From an uncultured Collinsella sp. (GTDB lineage Bacteria > Actinomycetota > Coriobacteriia > Coriobacteriales > Coriobacteriaceae): 7,558 bases of DNA. The position numbers and the translations under genes were made by a program. The stretch lies in assembly GCA_958413895.1 (NCBI GenBank), contig CATYVQ010000029.1, positions 1 through 7,558 of the forward strand, read 5' to 3'. Shown here one piece after another: positions 1-5,649 of this stretch (the stretch's first letter is position 1; each line of letters opens with the position of its first letter). The notes under the pieces were generated by a model that worked only from the letters and a program-made list of their open reading frames with translations, had not been told where the DNA came from and did not search any database.

Positions 1-2578
1 CTTTCTTGGCAGTCGACTTCTTCGCGGTCGTCTTCTTGGCGGCAGTGGCTTTCTTAGCCGTCGTCTTCTTGGCCGCCGTCGTCTTCTTGGCCGTGCTCGC
101 CTTAGTCGTGGTCTTGCGGCCGCGGGCGGGCTTCTTCTCCTTGGTCGGGCAGTCCATGTTGACGCAGATACGCCACGGGCCGCGCGCCGTGTTGACCACC
201 ACGATGGGGGTGCCGCACTCGGGGCAGGTCTCACCCGTCGCCTCGAGCTTACCGCGCGCCGGCAGAGGATAGCTTACGCCGCAGTCATCGTAGTTGGTGC
301 AGCGGATAAAGCGCTTGCCGCTCTTCTCACTCTTGTGCGCGATCAGGTCGCCATGACGTCCGGCCTCGGCGCACACCTTGCACTCGCCCACCTTAAGGTC
401 GGGCTCGTAGTTGGTGGGGCACGTGGGGTTCACGCAGATCTCGAAAGCCTTCTGACGGAACGGCTGGCATTTAATGCGCGGCGCGCCGCACTCGGGGCAC
501 ACGGCCGCCTCGCCCTCGAGCGGACTCACCTTGACGCCGCTCGGCACCGGATAGGTCACATCGCAGTCGGGCCAGCCCATGCAGCCAATGAAGCTGCCAC
601 GGGTCTTGGCGCTCGTCTTCATAACCAGGTCCTTGCCGCACTTGGGGCAAGCTCCCACGCGCGCATCGGCCGTGACGGCGTCGCTGATGGCGTCGCCCAG
701 CTCCTGCGTGTGCTTGAGCAGCTCGTCGAGCACGCCAGCCAGCAGCGCGCGCGAGTGCATCACGACATGCTCTTCGGTATCCTCGCCGCGCTCCACACGG
801 GTCATGTCGCCGTCGAGCTCGCTGGTCATATCGGGGCTCGTGATGCGCGGGGCAAACTGCGACAGCGCATCGATGATGGCGATACCCAGCTGGCTCGGCT
901 CAACGGGATCATTTTTGAGATAGCGCACGGCGTACAGGCGCTCGATGATGCTCGCGCGCGTGGACTTGGTGCCCAGGCCGCGCTTCTCCATCTCCTGCAC
1001 GAGCTTGCCCTGGCTGTAGCGCGCGGGCGGCTCGGTCTGCTTGGCCTCGAGCTTAATGTCGAATACGTCGACCGTATCGCCCTGCTCAAGCGGCGGCATC
1101 TGCTCGTCGCGTTTAAGGCCATACGGGTAGGCCTCGCGGAAACCCGGGGTCACGAGCACATCGCCCGAAGCCACGAACGGCTCACCGTTCACATCGAGCT
1201 CGAGCTTGGTGTTCTCGATGGTCGCGGGACCCATGAGCGTCGCCAGGAAGCGGCGGGCGATGAGGTCGTAGAGCTTGCGCTGGCCGCCGTCGAGCGTGGA
1301 CGGATCGCCCTCGCCCGTGGGATAGATAGGCGGGTGGTCGGTGGTCTCGACTTTGCCGCGCGTAGGCTTCATGGGGCCGGCAAGCACCTTTTTGCATACG
1401 GGCGCCAGCGCCGGGTTGATCTTTGCCAGGTCGCTCACCACGGCGCCCAGATCGAGCGTCGCGGGGTACACGGTATTGTCGACACGCGGGTAGCTGATGA
1501 GACCGGCCATGTAGAGGGACTCAGCGATGCGCATGGTACGCGCAGGCGAGATACCCTCGGCCGCGGCGGCAGCCTGCAGCGAGGTGGTCGCAAACGGCGT
1601 GGGCGGCTGCTGCTTGCGCGAGCGCTTGGTCACCGCGGCGACGGTTGCCGTCTTGGCACCGTCAACGTGACCGTACGCCGTCTCAGCAGCATCCTTGTCG
1701 GTAAAGCGCGCCGTCTTGTGCGCGATCTTAAAGCGATCGTCCTCGGCAGCGCCTTGCGCGGCGCCCATGCCACGAATCTGCCAATAGTCCTCGGGCACAA
1801 ACGCCATGCGCTCGCGTTCGCGCTCGACCACCAGGGCAAGCGTCGGCGTCTGCACGCGGCCGGCGGAACGCACGTTGCCAAAGCCGCCAAACTTGGCGAG
1901 CGTCAGGTAGCGCGTGAGCACCGCACCCCAAATGAGGTCGATGTGCTGACGGCTCTCGCCGGCGTCGGCCAGGTTCTGGTCGAGCGAGACGAGATTATCG
2001 AAGGCCTGCGTGATCTCGGCCTTGGTAAACGAAGAATACTGGGCGCGGGCAACCGGCAAGTCCGGCGCAACCTCGCGCACCTTGTTGAGGGCGTCCGAAC
2101 CGATCAGTTCGCCCTCGCGATCGAAGTCCGTAGCGATGATGACGCTGTCGGACTTTTTGGCGAGGTTCTTAAGCGAGCGGATGAGTTCCTTCTCGGCCGG
2201 CAGCTTAATGACGGGTGCCCAGGTAAGATACGGCAGACTCTCGAGCTTCCAGCCCTTGATGGAGATGCCGTCGGCAAGAAACGGCTTGCGCTTGGTGTCG
2301 TAGGGCGGGCGTGCCAGGCCATCGGGCATGTCGGCCGGTAGCATCTCGCCGTCCTCGGTAACCGAATACCAGCCCAGCTTTTTATCAAACAGCACGCTGT
2401 CGCAAAAATCGGGCGCAAGGATGTGACCGGCCAGGCCGATGGTCACGCACTCCTCGCCCTTCCACTCAAAACGGTAGATTGCGGTGTTGTACACCTTGTC
2501 CTTTTTGGGCTTACCCGTGGACAGCCGCTCGGCAATCTGACGCGCGGCGTCATTTTTCTCGGCGATGATGAGCTTCAA
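1..2578 (-). CDS. topA: DNA topoisomerase I (type IA), archaeal-like, 3'-partial
   Basis: Type IA topoisomerase, which relaxes negatively supercoiled DNA by nicking one strand through a tyrosine phosphodiester. The frame is open from 2578 to the window edge (859 codons seen); the C-terminal end lies outside. The start is TTG: an in-frame TAG at 2590-2588 excludes anything upstream, AGGAG sits 6 nt before TTG, and the protein begins MKLIIAEKN. Seen in order: Toprim domain with Glu7 and the DFDREGE acidic motif (Asp151, Asp153, Glu157); the RSAGRVQTPTL segment; active-site motif LISYPRVDN with catalytic Tyr363 by family analogy; the YSQGKLVQEMEKRGLGTKST segment; then four Cys4 zinc ribbons (C644/C647/C666/C672, C694/C697/C715/C720, C733/C736/C760/C766, C785/C788/C805/C810); then a Lys/Ala/Thr tail. 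The N-terminus and zinc ribbons resemble archaeal TopA more than E. coli TopA (from memory). Last gene of the tat-hyp run, 54 nt after hypB. Confidence 0.95.
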   Translation of the reverse strand, partial: MKLIIAEKNDAARQIAERLSTGKPKKDKVYNTAIYRFEWKGEECVTIGLAGHILAPDFCDSVLFDKKLGWYSVTEDGEMLPADMPDGLARPPYDTKRKPFLADGISIKGWKLESLPYLTWAPVIKLPAEKELIRSLKNLAKKSDSVIIATDFDREGELIGSDALNKVREVAPDLPVARAQYSSFTKAEITQAFDNLVSLDQNLADAGESRQHIDLIWGAVLTRYLTLAKFGGFGNVRSAGRVQTPTLALVVERERERMAFVPEDYWQIRGMGAAQGAAEDDRFKIAHKTARFTDKDAAETAYGHVDGAKTATVAAVTKRSRKQQPPTPFATTSLQAAAAAEGISPARTMRIAESLYMAGLISYPRVDNTVYPATLDLGAVVSDLAKINPALAPVCKKVLAGPMKPTRGKVETTDHPPIYPTGEGDPSTLDGGQRKLYDLIARRFLATLMGPATIENTKLELDVNGEPFVASGDVLVTPGFREAYPYGLKRDEQMPPLEQGDTVDVFDIKLEAKQTEPPARYSQGKLVQEMEKRGLGTKSTRASIIERLYAVRYLKNDPVEPSQLGIAIIDALSQFAPRITSPDMTSELDGDMTRVERGEDTEEHVVMHSRALLAGVLDELLKHTQELGDAISDAVTADARVGACPKCGKDLVMKTSAKTRGSFIGCMGWPDCDVTYPVPSGVKVSPLEGEAAVCPECGAPRIKCQPFRQKAFEICVNPTCPTNYEPDLKVGECKVCAEAGRHGDLIAHKSEKSGKRFIRCTNYDDCGVSYPLPARGKLEATGETCPECGTPIVVVNTARGPWRICVNMDCPTKEKKPARGRKTTTKASTAKKTTAAKKTTAKKATAAKKTTAKKSTAKK
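2..103 (-). repeat. Degenerate 15/18-nt repeat encoding the Lys-rich TopA tail
   Basis: Six Lys-Lys codon pairs recur every 15 or 18 nt, separated by TTAA, TTA, ATAA, TTA and STA. The result is a strongly basic, low-complexity tail resembling histone H1 and the Lys-rich C-termini of mycobacterial and Streptomyces TopA. Such tails are known to bind DNA non-specifically and aid processivity. The array continues past the window edge, so its copy number is unknown. Repeats of this kind are prone to length change between strains. Confidence 0.85.
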
Positions 2579-2584
2579 AAGAGG

Positions 2585-2589
2585 CTCCT
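2585..2589 (-). promoter_or_regulatory. Ribosome binding site deciding the TTG start of topA
   Basis: The minus strand reads AGGAG, then 6 nt, then TTG AAG CTC. It overlaps the in-frame TAG at 2590-2588. With this stop just upstream and the conserved KLIIAEK sequence immediately following, TTG is the only plausible start. Confidence 0.8.
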
Positions 2590-2632
2590 ATCTCGTGTCT
2601 CTGCGGCTACGCCCGCCCGTATGGCGGCCGAT

Positions 2633-3316
2633 TTACGCCCTTGCTTGCTCGATCTGCCCGATGAGCCAATCGCACCAGGCATCCATGCCCTCGCCCTTGC
2701 GCGCGCTCACGGCAAACCGCGGCGCCTGCGGATTGAGGTCATCGAGTGTCTTAGTATACCTATCCATGTCAAAATCGAAAGCCGGGGCCACGTCGACCTT
2801 ATTGAGCAGCTGCGCGCCAACGTGCTGGAAGATGCCCGGGTACTTGATGGGCTTGTCGTCGCCCTCGGGCACCGAGAGAATCATGATGGACAGGTTCTCA
2901 CCCAGGTCAAAGTCGACCGGGCAGACCAAGTTGCCCACGTTTTCGATAAAGATGACGTCGATGTTTTCCAGACCCACAGCCTGGTCAAACGCGTCAACGG
3001 CCTCCATGATCATGTTGCCCTCGAGGTGGCACAGGCCGCCCGTGTTGATCTGGATGGCGGGCATGCCGGCTTCCTTCATGGTGATGGCGTCGACATCCGA
3101 GGCGATATCGCCCTCGATGACGGCACAGCGCAGGCCGGCCTTGTCACGCAGGCGCTCGTTGGTGCCCAGGATCGTGGTGGTCTTGCCCGAACCGGGGCTC
3201 GACAAGACGTTGATCACATAGGTGTTTGTCTCATTAAATCGCTGACGCAGCTGATCTGCCAGGCGCTCGTTGCGCGACAGAATCGGCGACGCGATATCAA
3301 TCGTTTTCTCAGCCAT
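2633..3316 (-). CDS. hypB: Hydrogenase/urease nickel-insertion GTPase HypB
   Basis: SIMIBI-class GTPase that hands nickel to [NiFe]-hydrogenase large-subunit precursors together with HypA, in the cytoplasm. The 227-aa protein has a P-loop SSPGSGKTT (Lys45), switch-region EGDIASD (68-74), the GTPase-domain metal site Cys96-His97 with a later Cys132, the conserved IENVGNLVCP stretch (124-133) and the base-recognition motif NKVD (172-175). It lacks both the N-terminal CxxCGC high-affinity nickel motif of E. coli HypB and the His-rich stretch of rhizobial HypB, so it is the short, core-only form. ATG at 3316 is preceded by AAGGAG at 8 nt spacing. It lies 55 nt after hypA and 54 nt before topA, on the same strand. 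No hypC-F or hydrogenase structural gene is in the window, so the client enzyme (hydrogenase or, less likely, urease) is unknown from here. Confidence 0.95.
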   Translation of the reverse strand: MAEKTIDIASPILSRNERLADQLRQRFNETNTYVINVLSSPGSGKTTTILGTNERLRDKAGLRCAVIEGDIASDVDAITMKEAGMPAIQINTGGLCHLEGNMIMEAVDAFDQAVGLENIDVIFIENVGNLVCPVDFDLGENLSIMILSVPEGDDKPIKYPGIFQHVGAQLLNKVDVAPAFDFDMDRYTKTLDDLNPQAPRFAVSARKGEGMDAWCDWLIGQIEQARA

Positions 3317-3371
3317 ACTTAGCGCTCCTTACTTTGGCCCCTTTATACCCCATCACCAGATGGCTAGCGGG

Positions 3372-3728
3372 CTAATCGTCGGGGGTTTCGATTTCGATAC
3401 TCGCGATATCGAGCTCGCGGCCGTGCAGTAGGCGCACGTTGGCACCACCACACTGGGGACAGCGACAGTGGAAGCGATCGTGGTCGAAGACCTCGCCGCA
3501 GTCCAGGCATTCACTTTGTGGGTGAATCTCCTCAACCGCGAGCTCGCAGCCCCGCGTGAGCGGGTCCTCATCGCGAAATGTCTCCCACGCAAAGTCGAGC
3601 GCCTCGCGCACAACTTCGGTCATATCCCCGATACGCAGCGTTACCAAAACGGCGCGCGAGGCCCCCGCCCCACGCGCCGCGCGAATCACTGTATCGAGTA
3701 TGCCGTTGACAATGCCAACCTCGTGCAT
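3372..3728 (-). CDS. hypA: Hydrogenase nickel metallochaperone HypA
   Basis: Nickel metallochaperone that partners HypB in loading Ni into [NiFe] hydrogenases. The 118-aa length is normal for HypA. Seen: N-terminal MHE with His2, the invariant nickel ligand of the family; a zinc-finger formed by CLDC (Cys74, Cys77) and CPQC (Cys90, Cys93), with the usual 12-residue spacing between pairs; an extra Cys88 next to the second pair; and an IGDMTEVVREALDFAWE segment (33-49) that matches the family core. The start is ATG 3728; a GAGGAG ribosome site lies within the last codons of tatC, and the tatC stop is only 6 nt upstream, so translation is probably coupled to tatC. Followed by hypB after 55 nt. 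Confidence 0.95.
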   Translation of the reverse strand: MHEVGIVNGILDTVIRAARGAGASRAVLVTLRIGDMTEVVREALDFAWETFRDEDPLTRGCELAVEEIHPQSECLDCGEVFDHDRFHCRCPQCGGANVRLLHGRELDIASIEIETPDD

Positions 3729-3734
3729 ACCGAT

Positions 3735-4526
3735 TTACTCCTCGTCGTCCTCATCGTCCGAGAACAGGTCCAGACGGCTCACAAACAAGCCCTCCTTGCC
3801 CTCGCGCGCGGTAATGACCACGCGGGCAATGGCGAGCGAAATCTCGTAGAGCGAGAGCAGGGCACCATACATGAGGCCCAGCGTAACGGGCGAGCCGTCG
3901 GGCGTAATCACAGCCGAGCCCACAAGCAGGCCCACGTACACGTAGCGCCAGGCGCCGCGGAAGGCCGCGTAGGACACGATGTGGAAGACGGACAGGTAGA
4001 AGATGATGAGCGGCAGCTCAAACGCCACGCCAAAGCCGATCATAAAGAGCAGCTCCATGTTGACGTAGTTCTCCAGGTCGGGCAGCGCCGTGGCGACGGC
4101 CGAGGTCTCGCCGATAAGCCACTCAAAGCCCGCCGGGATGATGATGAAATAGCAGAAGATGGCGCCCAGGAAGAACAGCACCGTCGAGGCGAGCACCGTG
4201 GGCACGACCCATTTGCGCTCGTTGGGACGCAGTGCCGGCAGGAAAAATGCCAGAATCTGCCAGATGATCATGGGCGTGCACATGACCACGGCCATCTTGA
4301 TGGCCAGCGAGAAGCGCAGGCCAAAGCCGCCGAGCGTGGTGGTGATGTAGAACTTACCGTCCGGCACAAAGGAGCGGATGGGGTCTTCCAGGATGTCGAG
4401 CACCACGGGCGTGGCGAAATACAGCACGATGGCGGCGGCAAACACCGACACGACCACGATGGTCAGGCGGCGACGGAGCTCGCCCAGGTGATCGAAGAGC
4501 GGCATGCGCGCAGGTCCGATAGGCAT
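3735..4526 (-). CDS. tatC: Twin-arginine translocase core subunit TatC
   Basis: Polytopic membrane protein that binds the twin-arginine signal peptide and recruits TatA for export of folded proteins. The 263-aa length is typical. The cytoplasmic N-terminus carries the TatC signature HLGELRRR (13-20, Glu16). Six hydrophobic segments lie near residues 22-38, 73-95, 108-130, 158-178, 194-209 and 212-240. The first cytoplasmic loop has LRPNERK with Glu103, matching the E. coli signal-peptide-binding glutamate, and FELP with Glu170 matches the conserved mid-membrane glutamate. The C-terminus ends in a run of Asp/Glu (DDEDDEE). ATG 4526 overlaps the stop of the upstream tatA by one base (TAATG) and has GGAGG about 9 nt upstream, so the two are translationally coupled. 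hypA follows after 6 nt. Confidence 0.97.
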   Translation of the reverse strand: MPIGPARMPLFDHLGELRRRLTIVVVSVFAAAIVLYFATPVVLDILEDPIRSFVPDGKFYITTTLGGFGLRFSLAIKMAVVMCTPMIIWQILAFFLPALRPNERKWVVPTVLASTVLFFLGAIFCYFIIIPAGFEWLIGETSAVATALPDLENYVNMELLFMIGFGVAFELPLIIFYLSVFHIVSYAAFRGAWRYVYVGLLVGSAVITPDGSPVTLGLMYGALLSLYEISLAIARVVITAREGKEGLFVSRLDLFSDDEDDEE

Positions 4527-5116
4527 TACTCATCGCCTCCCTTCGGTGCATCGGCGGCAGCGGCGTCGTCCTCGGCCTCGAGCTCGCGGGCAAGTTGGTC
4601 GACGACGGCCTTGCGCTTGCGGGGACGACGGGCGTAGAGGTCGGCCGTCGTGGGCTCTGCCGGCTCGGGCTCGGGCTCCGGTTCTGCAGCAGATTCGGGC
4701 TCGACGGCGGCAGCGGTGGCAGCGGCAGGCTCGGCACCCTCGGCCTCGGACTCCTCAGCAGCACCCTCGCCCTCGGCGGCAGCCTCGCTCGCGGCCTTCT
4801 CGGCAGCAAGACGGGCGCGACGCTCGGCAAAGGTCTCCTTCTTGGCGGGCGCTGCCGTCTCGGCGGCATCCTCGTCCACATCGGAATCGTCGTCGGTCGC
4901 AGCAGCCTTCTTGGGCTTGACCGGGGCCGACGCGGCCTCGCTCACCGGATCGATAATCTCGGACTGAACAACGGCCGTCATCTTTTCCTGCGTCTCGCGG
5001 AACTGACGGATGGCACGGCCGATCGTGCGGCCCATCTGCGGGAGCTTATCCGGGCCAAACAGCAAAAAGCCGAAGACCACGATGATCGCGAGCTCACCCT
5101 CTCCAATACCAAACAC
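4526..5116 (-). CDS. tatA: TatA/TatB-family translocase subunit with long acidic tail
   Basis: Single-pass Tat translocase component. I choose GTG 5116: it gives the family N-terminus MFGIGEGELAIIV and has GGAGG 5 nt upstream, whereas ATG 5161 would add 15 unlike residues and put a hairpin and the ribosome site inside the gene. The 196-aa product has a transmembrane helix (about 5-20), the FGPDKLP hinge (20-26), an amphipathic helix (about 27-47), then some 135 residues rich in Glu, Ala and Pro with basic patches (FAERRARLAAEKAA, RRPRKRK). Glu8 is as in E. coli TatB, while the KLPQMGRTIGRAIRQFR helix resembles Gram-positive TatA, so TatA versus TatB cannot be settled. It is much longer than usual TatA (60-90 aa). 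Overlaps tatC by one base. Confidence 0.9.
   Translation of the reverse strand: MFGIGEGELAIIVVFGFLLFGPDKLPQMGRTIGRAIRQFRETQEKMTAVVQSEIIDPVSEAASAPVKPKKAAATDDDSDVDEDAAETAAPAKKETFAERRARLAAEKAASEAAAEGEGAAEESEAEGAEPAAATAAAVEPESAAEPEPEPEPAEPTTADLYARRPRKRKAVVDQLARELEAEDDAAAADAPKGGDE
4662..4685 (-). repeat. Hexanucleotide repeat encoding Glu-Pro tract in the Tat subunit
   Basis: On the plus strand, units ggctcg, ggctcg, ggctcc, ggttct run in tandem and encode alternating Glu-Pro (EPEPEPEP, about residues 146-153). The first three units are almost identical at DNA level. In-frame hexamers can change length without frameshift. The Glu-Pro tract probably forms a stiff, extended segment of the cytoplasmic tail. 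Confidence 0.7.
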
Positions 5117-5121
5117 ACATA

Positions 5122-5148
5122 CCTCCAAGGCTCGATGTGAGTCGAGCC
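5122..5148 (-). promoter_or_regulatory. 5' UTR stem-loop next to tatA ribosome binding site
   Basis: On the minus strand GGCTCGA (5148-5142), a 6-nt loop CTCACA, then TCGAGCC (5135-5129) form a perfect 7-bp stem. Two bases later comes GGAGG (5126-5122), 5 nt before the GTG start. The hairpin sits where it could shield the Shine-Dalgarno from, or expose it to, ribosomes. No T-tract follows, so it is not an intrinsic terminator. A regulatory role is inferred only from position. Confidence 0.55.
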
Positions 5149-5191
5149 CGCACCGCGCCATTCGGCCGGAACTCGTCTATTCATTCGGTCA

Positions 5192-5197
5192 AGTATA
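5192..5197 (-). promoter_or_regulatory. Candidate -10 box for the tat-hyp-topA run
   Basis: TATACT on the minus strand, about 75 nt before the tatA GTG, inside the only long gap (152 nt) ahead of five closely packed genes. The same context (CTATACTT followed by GAC and GAA) recurs upstream of the aminotransferase at 6996-7001. No good -35 hexamer is visible 16-18 nt upstream; that stretch is occupied by an inverted repeat. Confidence 0.4.
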
Positions 5198-5225
5198 GCG
5201 CCCGGACGCCAAAACGTCCGAGCGC
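5198..5225. promoter_or_regulatory. Strong inverted repeat abutting the tat promoter candidate
   Basis: Arms GCGC + CGGACG (5198-5201, 5203-5208) pair with CGTCCG + GCGC (5215-5220, 5222-5225): 10 pairs with one C/A mismatch and a 6-nt loop (ccaaaa). It lies 43-70 nt after the STAS stop, so it could be that gene's terminator, but neither strand has a T-tract after the stem. It also lies directly upstream of the TATACT box, where an operator could sit. Confidence 0.5.
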
Positions 5226-5268
5226 ATCACAAACATATGCCAAACGGCACGCCCTTTTGGGGCAAAGA

Positions 5269-5583
5269 TTATGCAGCGGTGATCGAAATCTCCTGGTCGA
5301 CACCCAACAGCTGGACCACACGCATCACCGGGGGCTGCACATTGGTGCAGCTAAAGCGCTTGCCGTGGTCGACCGCGTGGTGCGCGGCGCCCACGAGCAC
5401 GCCAATGCCCGTCGAATCGATGTAGCTCACCTGGGCAAAATCGAGCTCAACGGCCTCAGTGGGCTGCTCGAGCGCCAGGTCGATGGCATTGCGCAGGCTA
5501 TCGGCGTTAGAGATATCGATCTCGCCGGTTACCTTAATGGTGTAGAGCTCTGGCGTGGGGTTGGTGGAAATACCCAAATCCAT
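5269..5583 (-). CDS. STAS-domain anti-sigma-factor antagonist-like protein
   Basis: A single STAS domain fills the 104-aa protein. Members of this family (SpoIIAA, RsbV) bind an anti-sigma-factor kinase and free a sigma factor; binding is switched off by phosphorylation of a conserved serine. Seen: the strand-rich N-terminus with VTGEIDISNADSLRNAI (18-34), and the phosphorylation-loop motif YIDSTGIGVLV with Asp56 and Ser57, Ser57 being the expected phospho-acceptor. ATG 5583 has AAAGGAG 7 nt upstream. The usual partner genes (RsbW/SpoIIAB-type kinase, PP2C phosphatase, sigma factor) are absent from both sides, so this is an orphan. It follows the aminotransferase by 66 nt on the same strand and may be co-transcribed. 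Its true partner and sigma factor cannot be inferred here. The other possibility is a non-sigma role, as in other stand-alone STAS proteins. Confidence 0.88.
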   Translation of the reverse strand: MDLGISTNPTPELYTIKVTGEIDISNADSLRNAIDLALEQPTEAVELDFAQVSYIDSTGIGVLVGAAHHAVDHGKRFSCTNVQPPVMRVVQLLGVDQEISITAA

Positions 5584-5585
5584 GT

Positions 5586-5603
5586 ATACGCTCCTTTACG
5601 TAT
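5586..5603 (-). promoter_or_regulatory. Shine-Dalgarno in the loop of a short inverted repeat (STAS gene)
   Basis: On the minus strand ATACG, then TAAAGGAG, then CGTAT: a 5-bp A/T-rich stem whose 8-nt loop holds the ribosome binding site of the STAS gene. The stem is short and may be chance; the AAAGGAG site itself is clear. Confidence 0.35.
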
Positions 5604-5649
5604 CGAAAGTGTGGATAGTACTGGACGCGGACTTGCGAGGCTTTGCGCG

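Noticed and set aside
335..2341. 668-codon open frame on the plus strand
   Set aside because: It lies entirely antisense to topA, whose Toprim, active-site and zinc motifs are intact. The product is Arg/Gly/Ala/His-rich low-complexity with no domain; a codon-bias shadow in GC-rich DNA.
2613..2627. CCGCC/GGCGG hairpin between hypB and topA as a terminator
   Set aside because: Only 5 bp and no following T-tract; unlikely to separate topA from the upstream genes.
2423..4637. Plus-strand frames of 299 and 389 codons across hypB, hypA and tatC
   Set aside because: Opposite to three confidently identified genes; low-complexity products typical of antisense frames.
5117..5161. Upstream ATG 5161 as the tatA start
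   Set aside because: It adds 15 residues unlike any Tat subunit and would place the GGAGG site and the leader hairpin inside the gene. GTG 5116 gives the family N-terminus.
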